Below, piece by piece: positions 45,201-58,900 of a DNA stretch of 64,000 nt (position 1 is its first letter; every line of letters begins with the position of its first letter). Below the pieces are notes generated by a model. It ran no database searches. It was given only the letters and a program-made list of their open reading frames with translations, and was not told where the DNA came from. The DNA comes from Ischnura elegans. Lineage: Eukaryota > Arthropoda > Insecta > Odonata > Coenagrionidae. The translations under genes were made by a program, and so were the position numbers. Location: positions 58,359,585 through 58,423,584 of the forward strand of contig NC_060251.1 of NCBI RefSeq assembly GCF_921293095.1. Direction: 5' to 3'.

Positions 45201-46436
45201 ACAGTAGAAATAATATAGAAGATCTTTTAGAGCAACTCATCTTCTGTAAAAGTTCCATGATTACTGTAGTAAGTTTCTTTTGCTCTTTGGTACATAGGCT
45301 TACAGGGGAATGTACATGTATAGTTTAATTTTTATTTTCAGCTTGGAAGTGACAATGAAAAGAAGGATGAGTCTCTCAAGAAACTTAGCAATGAAAGATC
45401 TGAAGATGTTCAGCACTGGATGAGAGAAATTCTGAACGAGACTAACTCAGAGCCTACCAGCTGTGATCCAGAGAGATTTGATCTCTTCACTGTACTTAAG
45501 CATAATTTAAGTAAAGAAGATCTCAAGCAAGAGAAGCTGAAAGTTAGACCTGGACCAATGAATCCTTCCAATGTGTCAGCGACAGTTGCGTTGGATAAGT
45601 ATGCTGAATGCTGCACAAAGGAGATCCACAATCCTGTGCACGAGGTAATTTTTGATTTTGCCAGCTATTATTTAAGAAAATCATTTGAGGCAATTTAGCG
45701 GCAGTTTATAAATTTAGATTCCATGGTTAGTGAGGCATTGGTTGGCACTCTGGACCTTAATAGGGAATTATACCAATGGATGGAGTGATACTTTGTGGAA
45801 TGTCCAGTCATTAAACACAGTAAATGAAACAACTTTGTATTTTCCACACACTTTGTAATTACCCCAATCGATTTCAATGACTAAGTGCCATTTTCAAGGT
45901 TTTCCTCCTTTCAAGTTGTCTCTCCCCTTGAGAACAACACTCAGTTGTTCGAGGTAATTGTGGACCTAGAAGCTAAAGAGAATGAGTTCAATGTTTATAG
46001 TTTTGGAGACAAGTGCAGGTAATGGTTGGTTGGGTACAAAACGTGGTTGTGGCAAAGTGATACAAGTGACTTTCTTATGCCAAAGTTAAATGCGATCTGA
46101 ATTCTCTTGTTCCATGTTTTCTCATCACACCGTGATAAGGTATGTTTAATTAAGTAGATACATACAATCATTTTAAGCTCCATAAAAGGAAACCAGATGG
46201 TCTGAATAGAAAAAATGCTGTCTTTTGTGTTTGTTAATACTTTAAAAAATTCGCTATCTATAACCCCTTTGCATAAGAATTTTATTCCCATTTATTTGTG
46301 TGAACAATCAGTGAGTGGTAGACTTTGTGATGATGTCCAAGAGTAACCTAACTTCCCTAAGTAATGATAAAAATTATATTTTCAGGAATCACCTGCCATT
46401 AGTGGAGCACCGAGTGAATGTGATTTAATAGAATGA
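42239..46436 (+). CDS. NCOA4/ARA70-like protein (candidate ferritin-autophagy receptor)
   Basis: Coding exons are 42239-42364, 42467-42687, 42802-42945, 43064-43304, 45342-45644 and 46386-46436, giving 361 residues; all GT-AG and in phase. An in-frame stop just upstream fixes the ATG. Residues 60-72 read Ala-Arg-Glu-Lys-Gln-Leu-Leu-Arg-Gln-Val-Asp-Ala-Ile, close to the ARA70 coiled-coil signature of NCOA4 (Arg-Glu-x2-Leu-x2-Gln-Val-Asp). A later Glu-Leu-Glu-Asp-Gln-Ile-Leu-Thr-Ile-Gly-Lys-Val segment fits the end of that domain. Near the C-terminus a Tyr-Ala-Glu-Cys-Cys stretch loosely recalls the Cys-containing ferritin and iron-sensing region. NCOA4 delivers ferritin to autophagosomes in vertebrates. 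The family call rests on short motifs, and other coiled-coil proteins remain possible. The last exon is uncertain, since 49434-49538 is an alternative. Confidence 0.6.
43694..43900. mobile_element. hAT-type MITE
   Basis: Flanked by the exact 8-bp repeat ACTCTGTG. The right end reads GAATCCGCCCCTG; the left end begins CATAGGCAGATCTAGGGGCG. It contains several C-runs followed by AGAA(C/A)AAAATCCTG-type units, so it may be an internally duplicated copy. It lies in intron 4 of the NCOA4-like gene. Confidence 0.7.
45815..45910 (-). repeat. Dispersed repeat related to 48640-48840
   Basis: The stretch ACCCCAATCGATTTCAATGA and its neighbours recur at 48700-48720 and, inverted, at 48795-48815. On the minus strand it contains CCTTGAAAATGGCACTTA followed by ATTGAAATCG, resembling arms of the foldback at 58401-58640. 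Confidence 0.5.
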
Positions 46437-49433
46437 CAGGCTCTGCTGTGATGTGTATGCCATCTAGTCCACTTGGAAGGGGATTGAGTAGTCAGTCTTT
46501 CGTTTTTGAAACAGTTTGCCAAAAATGTTTGTGGTTTTTAGTTTCCCTAATATAATGGCTATTTATAAGATAGTTGTGCTAACGGTGTGGTAGTTTCATA
46601 AAAAAATTGAAGAATTCCATAATTCTGCAATTGCTATGGCTTGTTAGCTCTCCTCCTAAAACATGAGCTACTTGATTTTTACCCAAATGAACTCACAGGT
46701 ATCAGTTGAAAATGCCTATTGTTGTCAAATGGGTGGTAATCATAAGATTTTTATTACCAATTTGTGATTTATGCTTAGAATTTGATACATGCATATTTAT
46801 AAGTACTTGGTGACATCAATGTTTTGATTTTCTAGGCCCTCTCAAAAAGTTTTTACTTATTAAATTTATGTTGTATATGTTTTACCTTTGCAACCAGTGT
46901 GTAATGGGACTGCTGTCGATACAAATTCTGTATTCTTTTGAATGCTTTTTGGTATTGTGAATCACAAATTTATTTGGTGACTGATGCCTCAATTGGCATG
47001 ACAATCCTTCTCACTAAGAAGTGGTTGTTTTTGATTTATTTAACCTGGGCATGAGTACCAACATCTTTTCTTGCTATTGTTCTCAATGTGCTATCCAAAG
47101 GTATGCTTATTCTTGTTGAAAGCATTTAGACGTAACTGCTCTGACCCAAGGTCATAGTTTTCATTTTTCTTCTCACGTAACATGTTTAGTCAAAGGAAAG
47201 AAATTGTTGCAAATTTTACTGTATTTCTAAAATTTACCCTTTGGGATTCAGCTATTTATACCACCGTCAGATGAATACTATCATCTTCAATGAGTGCCCA
47301 ATCCAGGATAGGGACAAGAGGGAGTTAGGTGTGGGTCCTTGGGGGTTAATTTCCCAGCAGTAGTGAGGGTCCGATCAAAATTACCATTTTATCTAGTATA
47401 AGAAGAATACTGAAAGGGTGCCCCTCTCTGGATCCACCACTGTCTTCAATCTATTACGTGGTCATGGAAGATGGGATGTTGAAAGAAGTATAGGAAGTTG
47501 GTCAAAACAGGATGGGGTGGTTATGTAGTGTAGAGTTTTGGCCACAAAAATTGTTCTTCTGTTTGGAATGAGAGCATCCTCCCATGGAAGATGTGCATCT
47601 TTTTTGGCCTTGAAACTCATTTCATTGAAACATTTCGGAAAGGTAGAGATAATTCTTAGCACATTAAGTGTGGATCTCCTTGGTTGACATGGCCAGTGTT
47701 TATGCTGATGTACTGACTTCATTAATTTATGTGGTTGCCTCACCTGTAAAGTTTTTACCTTCTCTGTACTTAACGTCCCTGAAACTCTAAACTGGGCTCT
47801 GTCTGTGGTGGTGACACTCTTCCATCGGATCCTGTCCATGTTGATCACAATTTCTTATCTTTTTCAGACTAAAACGATTCTTTTCCCTAATAATTGATAT
47901 CAATCTCTTGCACAAATTGGAGCCTAATTTGACTTAGTGCATAAAAATAATCATTAGCCTTTTCCGTGAAAGAGCGTTGTTCTGTTTTTTATCGAAAAAA
48001 CAGTAGGTAAATGCATTGAAAAAAAAAAGGAAAAATTTAGCCTGACAATTTGTGGTGAAAAATGTGCAATCAAAATTCTTATTAGTTAATAGTTTTTGAT
48101 ATTTTCTGATTTTGACAAAAGGGTAGGCATCCTACATTGGATATGTAATAAACTAAAGGTGATAGTGTTTGTTGGAAAAAGAGGTGCTCCGTATTTGTAT
48201 GGCTTTCAGTTAAACATTAATTAAGGTTCTCTATTTTTTGAATGGCTATTGAAAATAGTTGAACTGTTTTAACCAATATTGTCATAATGAGTGATAAATA
48301 TCAAGAATTCAGTCAATCAATTTTTATAAATAGGTGTAGAAAAATAGCTGAAAATAACAAATTCAAACTGACCGCAATTTTATTAATTTAGTTCTACTTC
48401 ATTAATCCAAGTTATTCATTCAAATTTTATAAACTAAAGGAAGGGAAACCTCCCTCCCAACTTCATGCTCTTTATGATGCACTGTGACCATCGCACCACA
48501 ATTAGCATTGTTAGGTGAAATATTTTCCTCCAGAATTTCTGAAAGGGAGAAAGCTCAATTATGCAAATGTGGTAAATTGTTGGATCTCAGGGTCGTGGAT
48601 TAAAAACTAAGTTAATGGATGAAGGCGATATTGTGGAAATTCCTAAGGTTAAGAGTGATAAATGAAACAAATTTGTTCTTTTCACAAAGCTTTGTTGTTA
48701 CCCCAATCAATTTCAATGACTGAGCATCATTTGCTGAGCAGGAAAGCTGACCCCCTCCTTCTTGGCTTCCCCTTGCATAAAACTCACAGTAGTTGAAATC
48801 GATTGGGGTAACAATAACATTTCGTGGAAAGCACAAAGTGGTTTTATTTACCATGCTGAAAAATTTAATTTTGCACAACTCATTTCTTTTGTCGATTGTT
48901 ACGAAATTTCTTGGAATAAAACTGTACATGTACTGGCTTCGATATAACCTATCTTCTGTTCTTGCTGTCATTTTTTTTCTGCCATACTTTCAGCTTCCTA
49001 TCTTTCTCTGTTAAATTTAGACATCAGGCCAATGTAGCACGTTCTCTAATAATTTCATCAGGGAATTAAATCTGCAAGTTTGTCAATTTTTTTTAGAATT
49101 TATGTGTTTTATGTTTTGTAGGTCACCTTTTGCTAAGTGTGAAAATTATGTGTTCATGTGTTTGTAGGTTACTTAATTCAACAACGATGTAAAAAGATTT
49201 CAAATATACTTCAAGAATAATATTTTCAAATTCCAAAAATTCTAAATTGGAACATTTACAAGTTTGAATTTGCAAATTAGACCTGGGAGATATTTTCTAC
49301 AACTTAAATTATATTAAAATATTAAGTAACTCTAACCGAGTAAATCAATTGTGTTGTATTCTTGAGATTTCCGTACGTTTAATTTGTCTTTTAACGACAA
49401 TGTCTCAATGAACAACTTTTACATCATCATCAG
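46437..49433. other. DNA downstream of the NCOA4-like stop (3' UTR, or intron to a distal exon)
   Basis: An ATTAAA hexamer at about 46857 could end a short transcript. The region holds a MITE (47292-47442), an unrecognised open minus-strand frame of 128 codons (47462-47848) and a repeat with an inverted pair near 48640-48840. No further gene supported. Confidence 0.4.
47292..47442. mobile_element. hAT-type MITE, short
   Basis: Flanked by the exact repeat TCTTCAAT. The left end reads GAGTGCCCAATCCAGG and the right GGATCCACCACTG. It is 151 bp and non-coding, downstream of the NCOA4-like gene. Confidence 0.75.
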
Positions 49434-49538
49434 AGTGAACCGTCATCTTTTCATCCTGAAGACAATGGACAAGTTGTTTATGGAAATGTTGTTGCTGAAA
49501 AACGAATTAAACCAGTGGAAATTCCAAGAAAACTTTAA
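49434..49538 (+). CDS. Candidate alternative last exon of the NCOA4-like gene
   Basis: After the acceptor ATCATCATCAG, a phase-0 frame encodes 34 residues (Ser-Glu-Pro-Ser-Ser-Phe-His-Pro-Glu-Asp-Asn-Gly and so on, ending Glu-Ile-Pro-Arg-Lys-Leu) before TAA. The composition looks protein-like against the surrounding AT-rich DNA, and the phase fits the donor at 45645. The polypyrimidine tract is weak and there is no close AATAAA, so this is tentative. Confidence 0.35.
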   Translation, partial: SEPSSFHPEDNGQVVYGNVVAEKRIKPVEIPRKL

Positions 49539-52500
49539 ACAATTAAATTATATTGATATCACTACTGTGCTTTATGATTGTATAGTAAGTGGGGTGGAGC
49601 TGTATTTTAAGTGTGCATATGTCCCCTTCCTTGCATTTCATCTTGTAATCATGCTTTATTTTGGTGAAACACACATGAATTTGACAATAATCATTGTCTG
49701 TTTGGTCCTGCTGTCTTATTTCTTGCTTTGCTTGCTCTTTCTTTGAGCGACAATTTTTAGAGAATTTAATGTCATTCTCCTTGACTCCGTGGATTTCTCG
49801 CACAATTTGTGTATTGGGGGTGACTCCGTAAAGTTATCATGGTGGCTAGTCCTGGTATACTTAAATTAACTTGATATTATTTTGATGTATTGGTTGAGCT
49901 GTGATAAAATTTTGTGGCACCTTTACCAAACCTTGTTTTGACCTGGGCGAGTCTATTGTGTCGAACTGGTGTTAGAAAGAGGTGTGGGTGAAAGTGGCCA
50001 TTCTTTCTCTCCATTGAGAATGCTTGCACTTGCAGCTGAGCAATTGGGAATTGCTTCCTTGAGATAAACAGCTTAAAACTGTCCCCTTTTTGGTTTGTCT
50101 ACACTGCTTTCCCCTTAAGGTCTATAGAGGAGAGAACTTTTTTCCTTCCCCTCCAAACTACCACCTCTGCGGTCAACTTTCCCCCTTCTCCCTTTGGTTG
50201 TGTGCATTTAGGTGTGATATTTGGCTTAATTTTGTTGCATTAGATGGATGTTTTCTACCAAAAACTGACAAAAGTCATATGAGCATTGCTCAGTATTTTG
50301 ATTTGAGTGCATTTGTTGCAAAAAATTGCTTATTGCTTATTTATTTAAGGGCCAGTTTCATGTCTAATTAAGTTTTTTTTTGGAGTATTAAAATCAGAGG
50401 AAACTATGTATTCTGGGTCACATGTTCGATTGTAAGTACTTTTGAGCTATGTACTTAGCTGAACTTGAATATTCAATATTCTCAAGTAAAGGTAGTGTTT
50501 ATTACGTTCCAGTTAACGTTAACTAGACATGATAAAACTTGCCCTAAGTGTGGGTGCGATAGCATGGTTGATGTTCTTGCTCTGTCATTGTTTTGTTAGT
50601 GGGAAGCATTTGTATTGATGCTTGAAATATGTTCCGTCAAGGGGAATAAAGCCCTTTGTTGTATTTTATGAGCAGCTTTTGTGTTAGTTTGAGCCCATGC
50701 ACATTGTTATTTATCTCTGGAATGAAGCTAATTATTTGTAAAAACTCTCCAGAAATTGTATTTTATGAGGTGTTTGTATTGTGACACAGTTTTCTGTGCT
50801 TATTTTTTTGCATTCCCATGTTAGAGTGGCTTTTACTAGACCAGATTTATGTCTTAGTGGATAAATTAGATTGGTAAATAACTGCCAGCTTATAAACAGG
50901 GTACTTGGTGGTGTTTTCCCATTTTCCATGAAATGGATATTTTCCATGAATATCCAACAAAGTGGTTTCTTGGACTCTGAATGCAGTGTTATTTACTGTG
51001 GATCATAATATATATGGGGTGTCTAAAACATATTGCTTTTATATGTAGACATGCCATGAGTTTTAGTCTTTTTTGGTAGCCTCAGAAAAGAGATTTAATC
51101 GTGTTTACATTTCTTCATTTGTGTGAGTTCTTGTGATGATTTTATTCGTCTTAGAAGTTAGTGCCTTTTTTTAAAGTAACTTACTTAGTACTTGGGCGTA
51201 TCTGTGAATCATGGCTTGTAGTGGAAGAGTTTTGATATAACTATTCTTGCATTGCTCATGTAGTGCCAAGTTTTTGAGGAAATGCTCACATGAGTTATGT
51301 TCTTTTAAAATTTCTCCCTCCGTTTCTCATCATTTCTTTCAATTTATTAATTATTTTGCTCATGTGGGATTATGGCCATGTGAATTGTTTATAGTCTTTT
51401 TATCATGCGCCACAATGTGGTTTTTATTTATTTTTGGGTACATGGAAATCTGAAATCTTGGGAGGATTTCATTTTACTTATACTCATGCAAAGGCAAAGT
51501 TACTTGACTTATCTGGTTTCCGGTCCAGTTATAATTCTGAACTTAGTGTTTGGTGATAGTGTTACTGTATTTTCTATAAGCCATTCACCCATTTTTGTCA
51601 TTTTTAGTCTACATCTGAATGAAACTAGAGAAGTATATTTTGTATAAAACTGTTCAGTGGAGGATTATCATATTTCTCATGTGAAGGTGTATTTTTATTT
51701 ATTACCCTGTCAATGGATCATTTTGTATCCATCATTATATTTAATATACATGTGACTTAAAAAAATGTGTATTTTTATTTTCCTCATTGTTATATCTGTA
51801 TTGTTACATTAAGTTGCACTTTATGCCAGAAGTTGTAAGTTGTTAATTTTCTTTTAACGGTGAAGACCCCTGATTGAAATTGTTGCTCAGTTTTGAGGAA
51901 ATAAATCTAAGTTTTTAAATATTTAATGGGTTATTCTGCCATGGCTCATCAAGCCATGATGCTGTTTGCTTCTTTTTGGACATAACGGAACTGACATTTC
52001 ACATTTTTTAATGGGAAAATACTATTTCCTTAGCATTATTGAATCTAAAATTAGAGTTTTTACAATATTTTACGCATGGTCATCAGCTATCTGCAATTGA
52101 AAGTACCACTTCAAGTATACTTTTGGTGGTATTGAAGGGACAGGTTGGAAAGCAGTTGAAATTAACATATTTAAGAAGAGTAAGTGATGAATCATACAAA
52201 CGAAGTCTGATATTCATCACTGGAGAAGTTGGCTTATTTGTGTAGTATACTTAACCTTTTTTGTGCCTAGCCTGGTGTGCTAGTAAGGGCACACTAATAC
52301 ATTAGGGTTAGAATTGTATCCAGCAGGGAAATGCGACCACTGGGCAATGAAATCCACCAGCTATAAGTTAATGTTAGTTGGAAGGTTCAGTGGAATCCTG
52401 AATAATTAAAACGATTTTTCCTAGTGAATTTTGTCTTACAATTAGAGTAAATAATAATAAATCATGTATGCATGCATGCATAGAAGAATACAACTCATGC

Positions 52501-52902
52501 TACTCGGTGTTTGAATCTACCGCTGAAATCGAAATACGAAAACACAAGTGCTGCCATCGGAGAAATGCCTACCAAAGTGGAACTAAACGAAACAACAACA
52601 AGTTGGGGATGGGAGGAAGGGGTCTCGTTCGTCTGCAACAACAACAACGTTTTCAAAATAATCCAATTTTAGCCGATTGTGTTGCTTCAATGAAGTTTGA
52701 TTACTCCAATGGTTAGTATAGATGTGAAAACAGTGCGGACAATGCCTTTATCCGTTGGAAATGACCATGAAACCTATACGTTCTGAGGCTCGCCCAGTGG
52801 ATGTTACACAGGAAGCAGTGGGCATTCTCTAAATTTACTTATACATTTTATTTTTCTTACTTTTTGAAGGTGTATTAACTAGAAATAATTAATTAAGCGA
52901 AA
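49539..52902. other. Intergenic DNA upstream of the IKK gene
   Basis: AT-rich, with no recognised gene or mobile element. An open + frame at 52468-52716 containing CAACAACAACAAC and ending at a potential donor (GGTTAGTA) could be an untranslated leader exon of the IKK gene, but nothing proves it. Confidence 0.35.
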
Positions 52903-55900
52903 ATGGCCGCAGACGAACCTACTGTTATTGACCACTGGGTTAGGATGAGAGTATTAGGAAGTGGAGGGTTTGGTGTTGTAACACTCTGGAAGCACAAAAA
53001 TACTAGTCAAACGATCGGTGAGTATCTTATTCGTATTAAATTTTTTATACCTTACTTATTTTAAGTATTAATTTACTCTCAGTCGCGCAGAATCGTGATA
53101 AGTTAGTGAATACGTAGGAAATAAAGCACCCCTCCGATTGACTCTTGTCTACGGTGATCATGAACTGGAGGGGTCTCCGTAAGTGCTATATGAAAATTAA
53201 CCACATGTTTTCCCGTTAGATAATTAATTACCGCATAAGTGTTGTCCATTATCGTTTAAACTCAAATTGTCAGTTATATCTGATAATCTTCTCTTGAAAC
53301 GTCTTACTTATTGAAATTATAAAAGCTGCTACTGGGTGCCAGGTACTATACTTGTGTCACAATACTACTGCCTTGCTGCTGCCATCTGAATAGTCTACGA
53401 TACATTTTCCAGCAGTGGATTACTCAAGCATCAGTAGCTACTTGGGAATGCTCGAAAGTCAACTCATAACTTCACTGATTAAACAGACGTTTGTTGGAAC
53501 TGCTATGAATTATCAACCGACGAATATTTCTAAGAGCTTTTTATTAATGACGTTTGAATCTGTTGAGAAATCTACCGGAGGAGTTCATATATCGTGTTGA
53601 TACTTGGTTATATGGTATATCAACAAATACAAAATTATTAATTAATGCATGCATGTGAATATGCTCAGCGTGATTTGATTCTCTTTGTTTCCTTTTTTGG
53701 TTGACATAAATAAATTTTTTTGAATTTTCAGCTATTAAGAAATGCCGTTCAGAACTTTACCCATTGATGAACCCAAAACAACAAGAGAGATGGGAGAAAG
53801 AAGTTGAGATTATGCTTCGTCTGGACCACAAAAATGTTGTCAAAGCCATGCCTGTTCCAGAGAAAGCTTTCGAGGAAACTCTTCGTAAGGGAGCTGCACG
53901 ATTGCCATTGCTCTGCATGGAATTTTGCGCAAGGGGAGATCTGAGACAAGTGAGTATTGAGCAAAATGGGTTTAAAATTGGTTTCTATAGGAGCCAATTT
54001 TACTATACTTATCCTTACTATAGTAAGGATGAGTTGGTTCTACTGTTTTGTTTGCTCTGATTCCGGTTGGGATCCTGGAAACTGTTCTTAATCACAACTT
54101 TTGGCAACATCTAGTATTTCATTTTTAGTGCTTATTATTAAAAACCCAAGGAAATGGATTTTTGTTGGGGTGATATGAAACTTGCCATCCCTATTCCTGT
54201 CCTCACATCAAGAACTGGTGGCAACAAGAACCAAATGACTGAATGGACCTAGCCCTGGTTCATAGGGCTCTGCTAAGGAGATATATTTTCCATATATCTG
54301 GGTGATTCACAGTATGTGTTGACAGGAATTAAAGTTATTGTATGTGGTGAAGAATACTGAAAAGAAAATGAGAGACTTATACTCTTGTTTCACAGTATTT
54401 ATTGCAATGTAATGCTTGTGATGTTGGTGAAGCCTTTCATTTCTCAACACGTTTGCCTTGAAACTGATTCTCTATTGCTGGGTGGTATACACCTGTTGGT
54501 CAGGGGTGTACTTCAATCTGGCAGATGGGTCATACTTAGGTTCATCTTCCAGCTTCTGCCTAGAGGTGGTGCTACATTAGGCGACCTCTCACCAAAAGTA
54601 GTGGGTAGAAGGGGAGTGAAGGAAAATGGGGAAGCCACTTTTGAGAGCCACTGCAACTGTGGAGTATGCTAGATCAGGGGCGCAACTAGGAATTAAGGCT
54701 ATGGGGGGTTTCAGGCGCAAAACACTGGGGTGTCTGAGGGTGTGGAATACCTGCCAGGGTGTGCGTGAGGTCTGAGTCTAGAAAATTATTCAGATAAATG
54801 ATTCAAAATTGTGAGTTTTACGGCCTTTTGAGGGATAGTTTATTAATATTTACACTATTCTATAAGTAATATTAATCCAATTAAGTGAAATGGATTAAAC
54901 TTCAAAATTTCTCTGAGCTCTGGGGGGAGGGGGGGGGGGTTTATCCCCCAAATCCCCCCCCTCGCTGCACCACTGTGCTAGATGCCCTAAATGTGGGGCC
55001 CTCCTATTACAGTCCCTAGATTTTGGCATGTGCACATCTTGTACTTGCACATTACGTCTTGGTGCTGATGATTTCTCATACAACTGGGCTACAAACTGAG
55101 GGCAGTGCCTGAAGGAGCCACCTGGCACATACCAGAGCTAGGTGGCACTTATTCCATTTTTTTCAACCAACAACTACTGTTTTCAAACTCCATTCTGAAG
55201 GGATATCAGCAGGTAGGGTTGTGTACAGTGGCGTAGCCAGGGGAGAGGTAGGGAGGTCTGGACACCCCAGAATATAAAAACGCAAATATTTTCCTTCATA
55301 AAAGAAAACAAAATATTGAATAATCATGAATTTACAAAATATTTTTTTTTTTGACAAATCAATTTTTTCGATTATGAAAAGTGTTAAAATTAGTTTAAAA
55401 CCCTCTACTTAGTACCCTGTTTTTAAAAAATTTCCCCCCTGAACAAAATTCCTGACTATGCCACTTGTGTAACATTGGTAACATTGATTGCTATTGTTGG
55501 GTTGTCATTGGCATTCTATTTTGTATCCAACTCAAAATAGCATGCCAATGGGTTTGCTCTGGTCATTAGTGGTGGGCTAAGTTGCAGATGGTTGCCCATT
55601 ACTCAAGGCATCATTCAGACTGCCAAACCCAGGGGATATTGCTTAACGGCATAGAATGCCCCCCCAGTGGGTCATGCTATGCCGTTAAGCAAAGTGAGTT
55701 TCACCCTTGGAAGCAATATCAGTTGCACCACATAGGCTGCCATCTATAGAATAGACGTATCAAATTATATGTACCTTATCTTCTTAATTAGGTAAATGGT
55801 GATAGCTGCAGGAAAAAAAGTGTAAATTTACTGTCACACCTGGGCGAATTGGGGTGTGACTCACTGGTGGTTAAATTCTACCAAAACTTCTCACTGCTTG

Positions 55901-58900
55901 TAACTATTTTTGATTTCAACTTAACATCTGATTTTAATCTGAATAGTGATCATAAGATGGTACAAGTTTTAAATACCAACTATTAGTTTTCATTCTTTCA
56001 ATTTCCTTGGTAGGAGAGAGTAGTGAGTCCTTCAACCCTTCCTTATCAGCACTGCATCATGCATCAGTCTTGAATATTTTGTTACCAGAAAATTCTGCCA
56101 ATATCTCAATGAGAAAAAATATTACAACTGGGTCATCCCTCGTCAACTCAACCAATTTTTGGGGGATCCCACGCTCACCATCTCAGATTTTGATCATTTT
56201 TTCCCTGTTGTTAGTTTCAACCTTGGTTAAGAAAAATCCAAAATATTAAAGACTCATTGCAAGTATTTTCTAAACTATAGCAGCATGTTTATAGCCTCTA
56301 AAATTTGTTCTAGCTTCGCTCATTTGGTTTAGGTTTTACAGGGGCACAAATATGGTAGTTTTGAATAATTTGACTGGTGCGCAGAATTTTTGTGCGTGCC
56401 TCATTGACTTCAAACACTCATATCTTGGAAAATACTTGCAATGGGTCTTTAATATTTTGGGGTTTTCTTAACTTAGGTTGAAACTAACAACAGGGAAAAA
56501 ATTATCAAAATCTGAGATGGTGGGCGTGGGACCCTGGTTGAGTTGACATGGAATGACCCAACTGCAGAACTGGATAGAAAATCATATGACCTGCAGGAAG
56601 ACTGTCATCACAAGGGTTAATGGTTTTTTTCTCTTAACTGTGCAGTGGCGCCGACTCCATGGGGTCTGAGGGGGCCCGAGCCCCCTCAAAAATTTGTTAT
56701 GGGTGTGAGGAAAAAATGTGTCAGGCTTGTCAATTTTCCCCGGAGTGTCCAGATATCGAGATTCGAGTTATCAGGGTTCTAATATTGATCATATGACTCT
56801 TCTAAAATGCTTAAAAAACTTAAAACTCCCTACTTATAAAATTTCCTTGGGCAAGATCCCCGGTTTGGGCCCCCCCAATATTTTTTGTAAGTTGGCATCA
56901 CTGTAACTGTGTGATGATGATTTTTGATGGATTTTGATAAAGGAAAGGGCAACTTTAAAACTTCATTTTTCTGATCCTTCACATAAATTCCTTGTGTGGA
57001 AGATAATAGGAGAACATGTATTTTCTTTTGCATGATTCGATTTTATAATTTGACTTATTTTAAATCCATGTTTGCTGATACCATTATGGTGTAAAATAGG
57101 TTTGATTGTGATTTTTCGTTACAAGGTTAACATTTACTGAAAATTACCATCCATTAAAGTGCTGAATGGATTCTGAGGAATGAAGAAGATTTTCCTCTGT
57201 ACAAATGCAATAAATTTGTGAATTTTTGGGAATTTCTCTAGTTTCGTTATACATAGATTACATTAAGTTTTGCTTTTACTAAACCATGCATGTATATTTC
57301 ATTTTAAAGGTCCTTAACAAAGCTGAAAATTGCTGTGGGTTGAGAGAGAATGAGGTTAGGTCTTTAATACAGGATGTAAGCAGTGCTGTTGAGTACCTTC
57401 ATTCTCGTAATATTACTCATCGAGACCTGAAACCTGAAAATATTGTACTTCAAGAAGTTAATGAGAGGGTGAGCACATTTTGTTAAAAATTATATTTTTT
57501 TTGGCCTTGGCTTCTTCATATTTGAACTACAATTGGCAAATCCTTCTGTGATTTTATTCCAACTTCAAGAACGTTTTTTTATATAATAAATTATGTATTT
57601 TGGTGCAACTAGGTTTCTGCAGTAACAGATACAGAAAAGGCTCAAGAGGGGGGCTCAATGCCATTTTATGATATAAAAAGTTATAATTTTGGCTCTGCAA
57701 TGGGAGTGGCCCTACAAGGCGCCCTGCGCCCCCAAACTGTATCCGCCACTGGGTTTCTAGGTTATTCTTGTCAGGTTTAAAGTAACTTTAATCCTGAAGC
57801 CTGCTGCAATGCCAGCGTAACTGTTGTCACGAAGATGAATTGACACTAAGGACCACTCGGAAACCTAGCTGTGCCTACAGCACCACTCTGTGGAAGCCGC
57901 CATCAACTTATGTATTTTGTTTGAATTGTTTCATCCTGTGTAATTCTCTGCTTATACCTTCCGGAACAACCAGATTTTCATTTTGCATCCAGTCAATTGT
58001 GTTGTATTGTCCTTATGTTTTAACACATTATCTATTGTTGGAAGTTTGCAAAAATTATGAAAACTCATTTCACTCTTTATGATGATGTATTTAAAAGTTT
58101 TCTCCTTTTCAGATTGTTTATAAGCTCATCGACTTAGGGTACGCAAAGGAATTGGACCAAAATAGTGTATGTGCATCCTTTGTGGGAACTCTGCAGTACC
58201 TTGCTCCGGAGCTCTTCATGAGCCAGAAGTAAGTCTCAAATGTATATTTTTGTTATATTTAGAAATTATACGTAAAATAGTCCTAACGTTGCTCGACTGT
58301 AGATACCGGTTTTTCCTTGTTCTAGAACACCTTTTTTAACTGTTTTATTTCCCTTCAATTGATTTCATTGTATTTTGCCTGTCCCATGCACATAAGTCGT
58401 AATAAAAAGAAGAACACGATGGTAATTTCCACACTTTTAATGTCACAACTTAGCAACCGACTATGGTTTCAACACGCTAAGTGTCATTTTCAAGGTGAAA
58501 AATCCAGTACTCTCTCGGTATATATATCCAGGCCAAGGTAGTTTCACCTTGAAAATGACACTTACGTGTTGAAACCATGGTCGGTTGCTGAGTTGTGACA
58601 TTAAAATTGTGGAAATTACCATTGTGTTCTTCTTTTTATCATGGATATAAAGAACTTCCACAAAATCGAGCCGGATACGATTTTATACACATAAGTCGTA
58701 GTTTGCTCATGTCACACTAGGCTTGATTTTAGCACTTATAATCTTAAAGATTCCACACTTAACTATTAATCCTCTTTCTGCAAATCTTTTTGTTTGGGTA
58801 TGCGTTCACACTACGTTTCTGGTCAGTGCACGTAAGGACGCATAAAATGATCAATGTTGTGGAGATTGATAAAAGCTGATCCCATGCATGGTACATGGAA

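Larger units (their letters stand above)
53950..57309 (+). other. IKK intron 2, rich in MITEs
   Basis: A 3.4-kb intron containing three hAT-type MITEs and a long inverted-repeat element, each listed separately. A small hairpin also lies at 55639-55692, where TTGCTTAACGGCATAG is inverted at 55677-55692. Confidence 0.7.

Noticed and set aside
47462-47848. 128-codon minus-strand frame
   Set aside because: No recognisable domain, no plausible splice partners, and the + strand holds no better reading. Not supported as a gene.
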